Below, piece after piece: positions 43,062-53,530 of a stretch of 64,000 nucleotides of DNA. Every line of letters starts with the position of its first letter. Position 1 is the first letter of the stretch. This stretch comes from UBA11612 sp964475755 (GTDB lineage Bacteria; Pseudomonadota; Alphaproteobacteria; Rhodospirillales; Rhodospirillaceae). Position numbers and translations under genes: made by a program. Where the stretch lies: contig CAYYXR010000002.1 of assembly GCA_964475755.1 (NCBI GenBank), positions 62,001-126,000 of the forward strand, written 5' to 3'. The notes below the pieces were generated by a model. It was given only the letters and a program-made list of their open reading frames with translations, had not been told where the DNA came from and made no database searches.

Positions 43062-45158
43062 TCAGGCGCCGATGAAGGCGAGGTATTCGTCTTCGGTCAT
43101 GACCTGAATTCCCAAGGATTGAGCGTCCTTGAGCTTTGATCCAGCGCCCGGACCTGCGACCACAAGATCGGTTTTTTTGGAGACGGAGCCTGCCACTTTT
43201 GCACCCATGGATTGGGCTTTGGCTTTGGCTTCACCGCGGCTCATGGTTTCGAGCGTGCCGGTAAACACTATGGTTTTGCCGGCGACCGGCGAGGAAGAGG
43301 TGTCAGGCTTTTGCGCGTCCTGAATTTTGATTTCTTTGGTCAACGCTGAAAGTACATCAAGGTTGTGTTGCTCGGCGAAGAAGCCAACCAGATCGGCGGC
43401 AACAGAGCCGCCAATTTGCTCAATGTTGATCAGGTCCTTGTACGCTTCCGATTCCTGGTCTTGCGCGGCGACCATGGCATCACGCCAGGCTTCGTATGAT
43501 CCATACGACTGAGCCAGAAGGCGTGCGGTGGCTTGGCCGACTTGAGGTATGCCGAGGGCATAGATGAAACGGTCGAGGGCAATCGTCCGGCGATTATTGA
43601 TGGAGGCAAAGAGGTTTTCCGCCGACTTGGAGCCCCAGCCTTCGCGGGCGCGCAGTGGTGTAAGAGATGATTTATCACGCTGCTCAAGCGTGAACAGATC
43701 CGCCGGGCTCTTTATCGTCTCATCTTTGAAGAAGGCTTCGATGTGCTTGCCGCCAATGCCTTCGATGTCGAACGCTTCGCGGGAAACGAAATGTTTGAGA
43801 CGCTGCACGGCCTGTGCGGGGCAAATCAGACCACCCGTGCACCGCTTGACGGCCTCGTCCTCCTCGCGAATGGCGAGGCTTCCGCAGACGGGACACTGTC
43901 CAGGAAAGTTGTACGGTTTGCTCGCCTTTGGGCGTTTACTTGTAACAACTTCGACAACCTGCGGGATGACATCCCCCGCGCGCTGAATGATAACCGAGTC
44001 TCCCTCACGGATGTCCTTGCGGACAATCTCGTCTTCGTTGTGAAGCGTTGCGCGGCTGACAACCACGCCGCCGACCGTTACAGGTTTCAGATGGGCGACC
44101 GGCGTAAGGGCGCCTGTGCGGCCGACCTGGATTTCGATTTTCTCCAGCACCGTTTCCGCGCGTTCGGCTGAAAATTTATGGGCGGTCGCCCAGCGTGGTG
44201 CGCGGCTCACAAAACCGAGGCGCTCCTGCAAATCCTTACGGTTAACCTTGTAGACAATGCCGTCGATATCGTAGGCGAGGTTAGCGCGCTCCGCGCCAAG
44301 TTTGTCATAAGCTTTGATCATATCCTCGACCGAGGCGCACAACGTGGTGCGTTCGTTGACCGGGAAGCCCCAGTCTTCAAGCTGCATGAGAAAATCCCAA
44401 TGGGTGTCCCAACTCATGCCTTCCAGGACGCCGTAGGCGTAGCAAAAGACCTTCAGCGGCCGTTCGGCAGTGATGTTCGGGTCAAGCTGGCGCAGTGAAC
44501 CGGCGGCCGCATTGCGCGGGTTGGCAAAGACTTTGGAGCCTTTTTTCTCCTGGGTCGCGTTCATGGCTAGGAAGTCAGCCTTGGTCATATACACTTCGCC
44601 GCGGATGTCGATCAGCGCCGGGGCTTTTCCCTCGATAGTGTGGGGCAGACCTTTGACGGTCTTCATATTGGCCGTAATGTCTTCGCCTTCCGTGCCGTCT
44701 CCCCGGGTTGCGGCAACTGTGAGTTTTCCGTCTTCGTACCGCGCCGAGAATGATACGCCGTCGATTTTCGGTTCGGCGGTGAATTCAATGTCTTCATCCG
44801 CTTGAAGTTTGAGAAAGCGGCGAATGCCATCGACAAAATCGGTGACGTCCTCTTCAGTAAAGGCATTGCCGAGAGATAGCATCGGCACGCTGTGAGCTAC
44901 TTTTTTGAACCCGCGTGCCGGCGCGGCACCGACGGTTCTATTGGGGCTGTCTTCGCGAATAAGCTTGGGAAACCGCTTTTCGATCGCGTCATTGCGTTGA
45001 CGAAGCTGGTCGTACTCGGCGTCGGTAACTTCGGGGGCGTCGTTCTGGTGGTAGGAAATATCGTGCTGGGCGATTTCTCCGGCCAAAGACTTCAACTCTT
45101 CCTTCGCCTGTTTTTCGGACAGGTCATCAACGGCGATTTCACGTACGGATTTGGTCAC
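43062..45158 (-). CDS. ligA: NAD-dependent DNA ligase
   Basis: Essential ligase sealing nicks with NAD+. 698 residues. The N-terminal Ia domain (YDQLRQRNDAIEKRFP) is followed by the adenylation motif EPKIDGVSF with the AMP-binding Lys, the OB fold, a four-Cys zinc finger beginning CPVCGS, HhH repeats and a C-terminal BRCT domain (FTGTLETMSRGEAKAKAQ). Its ATG overlaps the recN stop by four bases. It ends the lpxC-bamD-recN-ligA series typical of alphaproteobacteria. Confidence 0.97.
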   Translation of the reverse strand: MTKSVREIAVDDLSEKQAKEELKSLAGEIAQHDISYHQNDAPEVTDAEYDQLRQRNDAIEKRFPKLIREDSPNRTVGAAPARGFKKVAHSVPMLSLGNAFTEEDVTDFVDGIRRFLKLQADEDIEFTAEPKIDGVSFSARYEDGKLTVAATRGDGTEGEDITANMKTVKGLPHTIEGKAPALIDIRGEVYMTKADFLAMNATQEKKGSKVFANPRNAAAGSLRQLDPNITAERPLKVFCYAYGVLEGMSWDTHWDFLMQLEDWGFPVNERTTLCASVEDMIKAYDKLGAERANLAYDIDGIVYKVNRKDLQERLGFVSRAPRWATAHKFSAERAETVLEKIEIQVGRTGALTPVAHLKPVTVGGVVVSRATLHNEDEIVRKDIREGDSVIIQRAGDVIPQVVEVVTSKRPKASKPYNFPGQCPVCGSLAIREEDEAVKRCTGGLICPAQAVQRLKHFVSREAFDIEGIGGKHIEAFFKDETIKSPADLFTLEQRDKSSLTPLRAREGWGSKSAENLFASINNRRTIALDRFIYALGIPQVGQATARLLAQSYGSYEAWRDAMVAAQDQESEAYKDLINIEQIGGSVAADLVGFFAEQHNLDVLSALTKEIKIQDAQKPDTSSSPVAGKTIVFTGTLETMSRGEAKAKAQSMGAKVAGSVSKKTDLVVAGPGAGSKLKDAQSLGIQVMTEDEYLAFIGA

Positions 45159-46831
45159 GAGGCAGTATCCATCAAGCTATCTGCGGCGGCGCGCGCCTGG
45201 TCGGTCACTTTTTCGCCGGCCAACATGCGCGCAATCTCTTCGCGGCTTTCCGCGGCGTTCAATAATGCCACCGCAGTGCTGGTCGCGCTGCCCCGCGAGG
45301 ACTTGCTGACACGCCAATGGTGCGTACCGCGCGCGGCGACCTGCGGTGCGTGTGTAACCACAAGAACCTGCACGGACTGGCCCAGTTTCGCCAGTCGTTC
45401 CCCGACGGCACTGGCGGTGGCGCCGCTGATGCCGGCGTCCACTTCGTCAAAAATCAGTGCGGCGCGGTCTTGAGATCCGGCGAGCACCACTTTCAATGCC
45501 AGCATGAAGCGTGCGAGTTCGCCCCCCGAGGCGATCTTGTTGAGCGGGCCGGGCGGCAAGCCGGGGTTGGTGGTCACTTCAAACGTTACCTTGTCCAATC
45601 CCGATGCGTTCCAGTTGGTCTCAGGTTTTTGTGCGATGACCGTCTTGAATACGGCTTTGTCCAACTTGAGAGGCGGTAATTCCTTATTGACGAGTTTGTC
45701 CAACTTTAGCGCGGCGTCCTGACGGGATCTGCTTAAATTCGCAGCAGCTTTCTCGAACGCTAGCCGTGTGGATTTCTCTTTCGCCGCGAGACGTTTTACG
45801 GCGTCGCTACCGTTGTCGAGTGCGGCGAGGCGCATGCTCAGAAGATTTCTGACGGTCGGCAGGTCGTCCACCGCGCAGTTATGTTTGCGCGCCACGGCCT
45901 TGAGGGCGAAAAGACGCTCTTCCGCCCGTTCCAGCGCGGCCGGGTCGGACTCGAATGCCGAACCCACGTGCTCTAGTTCCCGAAAGGCTTCACCGGTTTC
46001 GATGGCGGCCCGTTCCAGGGATTGGCATAGGGAATCGAGGTGTCCTTGGGCCAGATGGGCAACCTTGGACAATTGGTTCAGAGCGCTACGCAGGGCGGAC
46101 TCTACATCGACATTGTCGGATACCGCGTTGCGGGCATCGGTCAGCGCCTGGATGATTTGCTCACCGTGGCGAAGGCGGGCGCGCGTGTCCGCCAGTGCTT
46201 TTTCTTCACCAGTTTGTGGGGCCAAAGCCTCCAATTCGCTTACCTGGTGACGCAGCGTGTCTTCCTCGTTAAGGGCCGCTGACAAATTGTTCTGGGCGTC
46301 ATTCAGTTCAGCAGCGGCTGTCTGCCATGCTGCCCAGGTGTCTGCGCAGGCTCTGTCGGGCGCATCGCCGCCCTTGGATCTGCGGTAGGCGTCCAGAACG
46401 CCCAGGTGCGTTGACGGATCGAGAAGACCGTGGGTTTCAAATTGTCCGTGGACTTCGACCAAGAGATCGCCGACCGCGCGTAATAGGCCGACGCTCACCG
46501 GCTGATCGTTGATGAAGGCGCGGCTGCGGCCGTCCGCGCCGACCACGCGCCTCAACACCAGCATGTCGTCGGTCTGTACTTCCTGCGAGGCGAGCAGCGC
46601 ATTGGCGGGATGATTGGGGTGAACGGCAAAGGACGCGGAAACGGAGAGTTTTTCCGCGTCGGTCCGGATCAATCCCGCGTCCGAGCGGCTGCCGAGCGCA
46701 AGGCCCAAGGCGTCGAGCACGATGGATTTTCCAGCGCCCGTTTCCCCGGTCAAGACACAAAGCCCCGGCGCGAATTCCACCTCCAATTTGTCAACGACGA
46801 CCACATCGCGAATGGACAGATGCGTCAGCAC
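45155..46831 (-). CDS. recN: DNA repair protein RecN
   Basis: SMC-like protein in double-strand break repair. 558 residues from the GTG at 46831, the family length; the open frame continues upstream to 47011 but that part overlaps bamD and is Arg/Ser-rich nonsense. Walker A TGETGAGKS near residue 30, coiled coils in the middle, then GGELARFMLALK (signature) and ALIFDEVDAGISG (Walker B) at the C-terminus. GAGG precedes the GTG. Overlaps ligA by four bases. Confidence 0.95.
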   Translation of the reverse strand: MLTHLSIRDVVVVDKLEVEFAPGLCVLTGETGAGKSIVLDALGLALGSRSDAGLIRTDAEKLSVSASFAVHPNHPANALLASQEVQTDDMLVLRRVVGADGRSRAFINDQPVSVGLLRAVGDLLVEVHGQFETHGLLDPSTHLGVLDAYRRSKGGDAPDRACADTWAAWQTAAAELNDAQNNLSAALNEEDTLRHQVSELEALAPQTGEEKALADTRARLRHGEQIIQALTDARNAVSDNVDVESALRSALNQLSKVAHLAQGHLDSLCQSLERAAIETGEAFRELEHVGSAFESDPAALERAEERLFALKAVARKHNCAVDDLPTVRNLLSMRLAALDNGSDAVKRLAAKEKSTRLAFEKAAANLSRSRQDAALKLDKLVNKELPPLKLDKAVFKTVIAQKPETNWNASGLDKVTFEVTTNPGLPPGPLNKIASGGELARFMLALKVVLAGSQDRAALIFDEVDAGISGATASAVGERLAKLGQSVQVLVVTHAPQVAARGTHHWRVSKSSRGSATSTAVALLNAAESREEIARMLAGEKVTDQARAAADSLMDTAS

Positions 46832-46890
46832 GCGAGCCTCGCGAAGGGCAAAAGGGTCATCCCGGATAGGCTTGCCACGTTGGGCTCGCG

Positions 46891-47757
46891 CTACTGAACT
46901 TGATTTTGAGGATTTTCGTTTTCGGCGTTTTGCACCGGCGCGGCGCGTTCCTCGGAAGCGAACTGAGTGGTCCGCGCACTGTCCATCAAGGCATAGGCGT
47001 CGCCGTACCACTGATCGGACGGGAAGTTGTAGCCCAAGACCGCGGCTGATTTGCGCGCCTCCGACGGAAGGCCCAGGGCGGTGTAGGCCTCTGTGAGCCT
47101 GTAAAGCGCTTCGGGGACATGGCTGGTGGTGCTGTAGGTCTCGACCACGTTTTTGAAACGATTGATGGCCGCAAGGAAGTGGCGGTTGTTGATATAGAAT
47201 CGGCCGGCTTCCATTTCCTTGCCCGCCAAATGGTCCATGGTGAGATCGAGCTTCAAGCGCGAGTCACGGCCATAAGGTGAATCTGGAAAACGCGTAATGA
47301 CGTCTTGCAAGGACTGCATGGCGAGCGCCGTGATTTGCTGATCCCGCCGCACGTCCGCGATTTGCTCGTAATAGCAAAGGGCCTTCAGGTAATACGCGTA
47401 AGCCACGTCGCGATTGCCGGGGTGCACGGCAATGAAACGGTCGAGGCGGGTAATGGCTTCGTCATATTGACCGGCGTGATAATGCCCGTAGGCCGACATG
47501 AGCTTGGCCTTGGTTGCCCATACTGAATAGGGGTGTTGACGCTCTACCTCATCGAAAAACAAAGCAGCGTCGGTATAACGGCCATTGTCGACGTAACTGA
47601 CGGCTTGGCTGTAGATCTCGTAGATCGAGCTTTCGACGTATTCGAGTTCATCCTTATTGGCGCATGCAGAGAGGGCAAACACAGTCAGGGCAAGCAGGGC
47701 AGAGACCGTGAATTTCCGCTGCCGGTTCCTCATGGATGATGTCTCACTGTGAGCCAT
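46891..47757 (-). CDS. bamD: Outer membrane assembly lipoprotein BamD
   Basis: Essential lipoprotein of the BAM complex that inserts outer-membrane beta-barrels. 288 residues. The N-terminal lipoprotein signal ends LSAC (Cys near residue 32). TPR repeats follow, with ALFFDEVERQHPYSVWATKA, HYHAGQYDEAITRLDRFI (by position about 95-112), VHPGNRDVAYAYYLKAL and the family QITALAMQSLQDVITRFPDS. The exact start is unsure: ATG at 47757 or at 47733. Neighbours recN and lpxC are as in other alphaproteobacteria. Confidence 0.95.
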   Translation of the reverse strand: MAHSETSSMRNRQRKFTVSALLALTVFALSACANKDELEYVESSIYEIYSQAVSYVDNGRYTDAALFFDEVERQHPYSVWATKAKLMSAYGHYHAGQYDEAITRLDRFIAVHPGNRDVAYAYYLKALCYYEQIADVRRDQQITALAMQSLQDVITRFPDSPYGRDSRLKLDLTMDHLAGKEMEAGRFYINNRHFLAAINRFKNVVETYSTTSHVPEALYRLTEAYTALGLPSEARKSAAVLGYNFPSDQWYGDAYALMDSARTTQFASEERAAPVQNAENENPQNQVQ

Positions 47758-47921
47758 GGTTTCCGCGTTCGATCTATGGTGTTGATTTCATTGCGCCAAA
47801 ATCTGCCCTGGGCGACTGGCGGGCACAGTATACCACGCCGAGTCAAACTGTCACGCCGTCTGCAGCGGTCTTTTTAATAGAGAAATCGGGGGTAAATCCC
47901 GCCGGGATTTAGGTACCCGGC

Positions 47922-48923
47922 CTAGGCGTAGGCGACCATGTCCTGTTTGCCGTTCACCCAGGAGGTGGTCTTCGCGGGTTCATTCCAAAGATCGACCATT
48001 TCCCAGCTCGATTCGTCGGCATAAATCTGGCGCATCAGGCTGGCGGTATCCGCGTGACTGGAGCATCTCCCGACAAAGTGGCCGATAATGGGGTGGCCGG
48101 TCAGGTACAGGTCGCCAATGGCGTCCAGGGCCTTGTGGCGCACAAATTCGTTTTCGTGGCGCAGGCCATCGTCATTGAGAATCCGGTTTCCATCGACCAC
48201 GATGGCGTTATCCAGCGTGCCGCCGCGCGCCAAGCCGGCCTCGCGCAGGGCTGTAACGTCCGAAAGCAGCCCAAAAGTGCGGGCATGGCTGATTTCCGAC
48301 TTGAAGGCATCCCGGCCCACGGTGAAATCGCAGCTTTGCCGGCCAATGGCCTCTGCGTTGAAATCGATGTGAAACTCCACCCTTAGCCCGTCGTCGTGGG
48401 GACCCAGGGCCACCATCTTGTTGCCGTTGAAATAGGACTTACGGCGCAATATGCGAATTCCGCGGCGTGGCGCGTCCTGTTCCTCGATGCCTGCGCATTC
48501 AATAAGGAAGATGAAGGGCGACGCGCTGCCGTCCATGGCCGGCACTTCCGGGCCATTGATTTCAACGACGGCATTGTCGATTTCCGAGCCATAGAAGGCC
48601 GACATCAGGTGCTCGACAGTCGCGACCCCAATTCCGTTTTCGTCGGCGATAACCGTGCACATGCGGGAATCCACAACCCGGGCCCAGCGGGCATCGATCG
48701 TGGCGCCGCCGCCAACGAGGTCGACGCGCTTGAAGACGATGCCGGTATCGGGCGGCGCCGGATGCAGCTTCATCGCCACGCGGACGCCCGAATGCAGGCC
48801 GACACCGGTACAACCGATTGAAGATTTTAGAGTTTTCTGGAGGACGGGGATTTTATGGTCGCTGGCGCTCGAATTGGCCAAAGAGGTGCCGTAAGCGCTG
48901 GGGGTGCTTGCGTCAAAGGTCAT
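47922..48923 (-). CDS. lpxC: UDP-3-O-acyl-N-acetylglucosamine deacetylase
   Basis: Zinc deacetylase committing to lipid A synthesis. 333 residues. Motifs: GVGLHSG, the first zinc ligand in VEHLMSAFYG, EINGPEVPAMDGSA, SHARTFG and the remaining ligands with the catalytic His in HKALDAIGDLYLTGHPIIGHF, given by position (about residues 253-273). The N-terminus is about 25 residues longer than E. coli LpxC. In related genomes lpxC directly follows ftsZ; here the RND, crotonase, creatininase-like and cyclase genes lie between. Confidence 0.96.
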   Translation of the reverse strand: MTFDASTPSAYGTSLANSSASDHKIPVLQKTLKSSIGCTGVGLHSGVRVAMKLHPAPPDTGIVFKRVDLVGGGATIDARWARVVDSRMCTVIADENGIGVATVEHLMSAFYGSEIDNAVVEINGPEVPAMDGSASPFIFLIECAGIEEQDAPRRGIRILRRKSYFNGNKMVALGPHDDGLRVEFHIDFNAEAIGRQSCDFTVGRDAFKSEISHARTFGLLSDVTALREAGLARGGTLDNAIVVDGNRILNDDGLRHENEFVRHKALDAIGDLYLTGHPIIGHFVGRCSSHADTASLMRQIYADESSWEMVDLWNEPAKTTSWVNGKQDMVAYA

Positions 48924-49177
48924 GTCACCGATCTTTCTTTTCGCACTGCACCGGCACGATAGGTTGTGTTCAGCGCAGCAGCCAAATGTTGCGTAGCAAC
49001 CCCCGAGACCGTGCTACGGCCGGTATTGTTACAAATTAACGGGCTTTTACAAGGATAAAATTATGGAAAAGCAATATTTTGCGGGCCGTTTCTGTTACGT
49101 AAGCCTTGATCCGGCCATATTCTTTTGCATTGCCAAATAATCGCCTTGAAGCGTTTCGGGGATGTTCCGAAAGGGGC

Positions 49178-52100
49178 CTATTCAGCCGGTGACGCGCTCT
49201 CCTGGGCGGTTGGCCCCAGATCCGAAGCAGGCACGTGTTTGGAATGGTCGGCCGCGAGCAGAAGATACACAGCCGGCACCACGAACAGCGTGAACAGGGT
49301 GCCGATTGCGACCCCGGAAGAGATCACCAGCCCCATATTAAATCTCGCTTCCGCGCCCGCGCCGCTCGCGAGAAGGAGAGGGACAACCCCGAGCACCATG
49401 GCGCCTGTCGTCATGAGAATGGGGCGCAGGCGAATTTCGGTGGCTTCCTCGATGGCTTCGCGTTTGTTGCGCCCTTCTTGCTGCAGGTGATTGGCGAATT
49501 GCACGATGAGAATGCCGTGCTTGCTGATAAGCCCCATTAAGGTGACCAGTCCCACCTGCGTGTAAATGTTGATGCTCGCACCGCCGACCCCGAGATTGAT
49601 AAACAGCAATGCGCCGGCAATGGACATGGGCACGGACACGAGAATGATCAAAGGATCGCGGAAGCTTTCAAAAAGGGCGGCGAGCACCAGGGTTATGATC
49701 ACAAGGGCGAATACGAACGTCGTCACGAAACCCGAAGATTCTTGCATGAAGCGCCGGGACTCACCTGAATAATCCGTGGTGTAGCCGATCGGCAGAGTTT
49801 GCGCGGCAAGATTCTCCAAATACGCAAGAGCATCGCCCAGGTAAACGCCCGACGCCAGATTGCCCGAGACAATCACCGCATTCATCTGCTGGAAGTGTCC
49901 GAACGATTGCGGCACGGCCTTGGTCGTAAATTTCGCGATGGTCGAAAGGGGTATGGTTTCTCCGTTTGGTGTGCGGATGTGATAGTTCAATAATTGATCC
50001 GCATTTAACCGGTACTTCTGCTCCACCTGCGGAATGACTTTGTAGGACCGTCCGTCCAAAGCGAAGTAATTGACGTAGCCACCGCCGAGCATGGCCGACA
50101 GCGCGCCGCCCACGTCACTCATATTCAATCCGAGTTGTGCGGCCTTATCGCGGTCGATGGCAAAGGTTGAACGCGGCTGATCGATTTTGAGGTTGTGGTC
50201 GATAAAGCTGAACATGCCGCTGGACCGGGCCTGCGCCACGAAATTCTCCACCACCTCATTCATACGCTGGAAGTCTTCCGTCGAGCCGAGGACGAACTGA
50301 ACCGGCGATCCGAATGCGCCCGCACCACCGGCAGCGGGCAAGGCCGGCTGCAAGAACGCCGCGCCGCCTGCGCCTGCAATGCCCGGCAAGTCCCGGGCAA
50401 GCATGTCGCGGATATCCCAGACCGTCTCATCGCGTTCATCCCAGGGCACCAGGGTAATCGCGGTCACGTTGATGGTGCCCGGGCTAACGTTCTGGAACAT
50501 GTGGTGCTTGGCGGGATAGTCCTTGGCCCGGTCAGCGAGCTGGCGAATATAGAGCAGTTTTTGATCAAGCGTTGCATTGGGCGCGTAGATCATCATCGCG
50601 TTGACGAGGCCCTTGTCCTCGGTGGGCGCCAGTTCGCTACGGGAGCCTGAATAAAGAAAATAGATGCTTCCCAAAACAAGGCCCGCGAAAACGAGCGTCA
50701 CTGACACAAAGTTCAGAGAGTCGCTGAGGGCGCGCCGGAACAGGGCGGACAGGCGGTCCATCCGCTCATCAACGATATGAATAACGCGGCCTTCCCATCC
50801 TTTGACTTCTGAATGAGGCACCAATAGGCGCGAGCACATCACGGGCGATAGGGTGAGGGCGACGACTGCCGAGATCACGACGGCGCCCACCAGAGTAAAC
50901 GCGAACTCGGTGAACATGGCGCCCGTCAGGCCGCCCTGGAAGCCGATGGGGATATAGACGGCGATCAGGACGCTGGTCATGGCGATAATCGGCAGACCCA
51001 GCTCCCGTGCCGCGAGCTTTGCGGCTTGCAGAGGGCGAATACCCTCGGCCATGTGCCGGTTCACGTTTTCGACGACAATAATGGCGTCGTCCACGACCAA
51101 ACCGATGGCGAGCACGAACGCGAGCAGGGTGAGGAGATTAATGGTGAAGCCAAACAGCAACATCATCCCGAACGTGCCAACAAGGGACAGAGGTATGGCA
51201 ATGACGGGAATAAGCACAGAGCGTACGGAGCCGAGAAATGCGAATACAACCAACGTCACGATGATCAAGGCTTCGATGATCGTGGTAATAACTTCGACAA
51301 TGGAACTTTCAACGAACAACCCGGCGTCGTGGATAATCTCGAACTCCAGGCCGGGCGGCAATTGTGCCTTCACCACGGGAATGACTTCACGCACGTCGCG
51401 GACAACTTCGAGAAGGTTTGCGCCCGGCGCCGTTTCGATGGCAATCCACATGCTTTTTTTGCCGTCGATCAGAATCGTGGTCTCGTATTCGTCCGCGCCG
51501 ATTTCAACCTCGGCCACATCCTGAAGCCGCACCACCGCGCCGTCTGTCTGCTTCACCGCCAAATTCTCAAAATCTTCGAGCGAGGAAATGTTCGTGGTTG
51601 CATTCAGATTGGCTTGGACCATTTGACCTTTCGTCGTGCCCAGGCCCGACAGGTAGTTGTTGGCGGCAAGGGCACGGCTGACGTCTGCTGCGGTTAGGTC
51701 GTATGCGGCCAGTTTGTTTGGGTCGAGCCATGCGCGCAGCGCAAGGTTCTGGCCGCCTGCAAGGCTGACGGCCTGAACGCCTCTGACGGCCAGGAATTGA
51801 GGCTCGACCACGCGCCGGACGTAGTCGGTGATCTTGTTGATAGGCAGATCGTCGCTCCACAGTCCGATATAGACGGGCGCGAAAAGCTGGCCGTTCGACA
51901 CACGAATGGTCGGCCGCTGCGCTTGAGGGGGCAATTGATTGAGGACCGAATTGACCAATGTATTGATTTCGCTCAGCGCAGCGTTGGGGTCGTAGTTCAA
52001 TTCGAGGTTCGCCGTTATCGAGCTGACGCCGGGCCGGCTGGCGGAGGTGAGGTAATCTATGCCGTCGGCCTGGGCTATCGCCTGTTCAAGGGGCGCGGTG

Positions 52101-52291
52101 ATGAAGCCGGCGATCAGATCAGGGTCTGCGCCATAATACGTCGTGTTCACGGTCACAACGGCGCTTGTGGTTAGGGGAAATTCGCGAATTGGCAAATCAA
52201 CGAAGGAGCGCACGCCGAGCACAAAGATCAGAAGGCTGACGACGGCCGCCAAGACCGGTCGCTGAATGAAAATGTCCGTAAAGTTTTTCAT
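49178..52291 (-). CDS. RND efflux transporter, inner-membrane subunit (AcrB/HAE1 type)
   Basis: 1037 residues. Proton-driven multidrug exporter: trimer in the inner membrane, cooperating with a periplasmic adaptor and outer-membrane channel. Twelve helices are evident; the charge relay is present as two Asp in AIGLVVDDAIIVVENV (helix 4) and Lys in MGLISKHGILIVQFAN (helix 10). Porter-domain repeats include the FATGAP-like region. It starts 14 bases after the adaptor gene stop. No outer-membrane channel (TolC-like) gene is in the window. Substrates not predictable; hydrophobic amphiphiles are usual. Confidence 0.95.
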   Translation of the reverse strand: MKNFTDIFIQRPVLAAVVSLLIFVLGVRSFVDLPIREFPLTTSAVVTVNTTYYGADPDLIAGFITAPLEQAIAQADGIDYLTSASRPGVSSITANLELNYDPNAALSEINTLVNSVLNQLPPQAQRPTIRVSNGQLFAPVYIGLWSDDLPINKITDYVRRVVEPQFLAVRGVQAVSLAGGQNLALRAWLDPNKLAAYDLTAADVSRALAANNYLSGLGTTKGQMVQANLNATTNISSLEDFENLAVKQTDGAVVRLQDVAEVEIGADEYETTILIDGKKSMWIAIETAPGANLLEVVRDVREVIPVVKAQLPPGLEFEIIHDAGLFVESSIVEVITTIIEALIIVTLVVFAFLGSVRSVLIPVIAIPLSLVGTFGMMLLFGFTINLLTLLAFVLAIGLVVDDAIIVVENVNRHMAEGIRPLQAAKLAARELGLPIIAMTSVLIAVYIPIGFQGGLTGAMFTEFAFTLVGAVVISAVVALTLSPVMCSRLLVPHSEVKGWEGRVIHIVDERMDRLSALFRRALSDSLNFVSVTLVFAGLVLGSIYFLYSGSRSELAPTEDKGLVNAMMIYAPNATLDQKLLYIRQLADRAKDYPAKHHMFQNVSPGTINVTAITLVPWDERDETVWDIRDMLARDLPGIAGAGGAAFLQPALPAAGGAGAFGSPVQFVLGSTEDFQRMNEVVENFVAQARSSGMFSFIDHNLKIDQPRSTFAIDRDKAAQLGLNMSDVGGALSAMLGGGYVNYFALDGRSYKVIPQVEQKYRLNADQLLNYHIRTPNGETIPLSTIAKFTTKAVPQSFGHFQQMNAVIVSGNLASGVYLGDALAYLENLAAQTLPIGYTTDYSGESRRFMQESSGFVTTFVFALVIITLVLAALFESFRDPLIILVSVPMSIAGALLFINLGVGGASINIYTQVGLVTLMGLISKHGILIVQFANHLQQEGRNKREAIEEATEIRLRPILMTTGAMVLGVVPLLLASGAGAEARFNMGLVISSGVAIGTLFTLFVVPAVYLLLAADHSKHVPASDLGPTAQESASPAE

Positions 52292-52305
52292 CCAGCCGAT
52301 CCTGT

Positions 52306-53487
52306 TTACGGACTAGGAATTGACGGGGCTGTTTCCATCGGTGTTGCGATGGAATTGTCGATACGGGAGAGGGCGCCATTTCGGAGTTTTGTGTTGCCAG
52401 CCGTCACAACCAACTCACCCTCTTGGATGCCTGTTGTCACGGCAACCATATCGCCTCGCGTTTCCCCCAAGGTGACGAATTCCTGTCTCGCGGTGTAGCG
52501 CTTTTCGCCGCTTTCATCGCTTCCGTTTTCGTCAAGAATGAACACGGCATCGCCGTAGGCGTTGTATATAACCGCCATTTGCGGCACTGCGATGACGTTC
52601 TGTACCGCGCCTGCGTCCACGTCCACCGTCACATACATGCCCGGAAAAAGTTTTTGATCCGTATTTTGCAGTGTGGCCCTGACTTGCACATTGCGGTTGG
52701 ACGCTTCCACTTTAGGATTGATCGCCGAAACCACACCTTCAAATGTATTGCCGGGGTAGGTGTCCACAGCCGCGCGCACCGGCTGGCCCTCTTGAAGTCT
52801 GTCCAGGTTTTGCTGGGGGATAAAAAAATCAGCAAAAATAGGATCGAGAGATTGGAGCGTTACAACGGTTGTACCTGAGCTTACGTATTGCCCGATATCA
52901 ACGGAACGGACGCCGAGACGGCCGGAGAACGGCGCACGCAGTACTTTCTTTTCCAACACGGCGCGCTGCTGTGCGACCTGAGCGCGGGCATTGGCAAGTG
53001 CGGCCTCGTTGGTGTCCAGAGTTGCCTGACTTACAGCTTGAGACTGCTTGAGGGCCTGGGTGCGGTTGTGCGTCACCTCGGCGAGGCGTTCGGCGGCCTC
53101 GAGCGCGCGCAGTTTTGCGAGTTCGTCGTCGGCGCGCAGACGCAGGATAACCTCGCCTTGCTCAACATCGTCACCGTCCTGAAAAAAGATTTCATCGACG
53201 ATGCCTGAGACTTCAAAGGCTAGATCGGCTCCGTTGACGGCTTTGAGCGTACCGACCGCAGAGAGCCTAGGCGTCCAGTACTGCACGGCTGCCGGAAGGG
53301 CGGAAACGGTTTGCGGCTGAGCGGTCCTGGCGCGCATGGCCTGCTGCATGGCCATGCCGACATACATTTGGTAGCCGATGATGGCTGCGGCGACCAAGCC
53401 GACAACAGCAAGCATGGCAATCATGCGCTTTGCCAGCGCTGACTGCCGCTGCCACCTGTTTCCAGCCGCTTCGGAGTATGCCTCCAT
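52306..53487 (-). CDS. RND efflux periplasmic adaptor (membrane fusion protein)
   Basis: 393 residues. N-terminal membrane anchor at about 22-42, then the lipoyl half-motifs (GADLAFEVSGIVDEIFFQDG, by position about 88-107, and APFSGRLGVRSVDIG), an alpha-helical hairpin between them rich in Ala/Gln, and the beta-barrel (VVTLQSLDPIFADFFIP, NRNVQVRATLQN). It links the RND pump to an outer-membrane exit duct. First gene of the two-gene unit, with GGGAGGGG before the ATG. No regulator gene (TetR or two-component) adjoins. Confidence 0.94.
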   Translation of the reverse strand: MEAYSEAAGNRWQRQSALAKRMIAMLAVVGLVAAAIIGYQMYVGMAMQQAMRARTAQPQTVSALPAAVQYWTPRLSAVGTLKAVNGADLAFEVSGIVDEIFFQDGDDVEQGEVILRLRADDELAKLRALEAAERLAEVTHNRTQALKQSQAVSQATLDTNEAALANARAQVAQQRAVLEKKVLRAPFSGRLGVRSVDIGQYVSSGTTVVTLQSLDPIFADFFIPQQNLDRLQEGQPVRAAVDTYPGNTFEGVVSAINPKVEASNRNVQVRATLQNTDQKLFPGMYVTVDVDAGAVQNVIAVPQMAVIYNAYGDAVFILDENGSDESGEKRYTARQEFVTLGETRGDMVAVTTGIQEGELVVTAGNTKLRNGALSRIDNSIATPMETAPSIPSP

Positions 53488-53530
53488 AACGCCGCCCCTC
53501 CCCGGGCAGGTTACGCCAATCTCGCGGGGG

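Noticed and set aside
46832..47011. N-terminal extension of recN
   Set aside because: It overlaps the bamD coding end and is Arg/Ser/Lys-rich; RecN proteins begin at the LTHLSIRDV segment, which starts at the GTG 46831.
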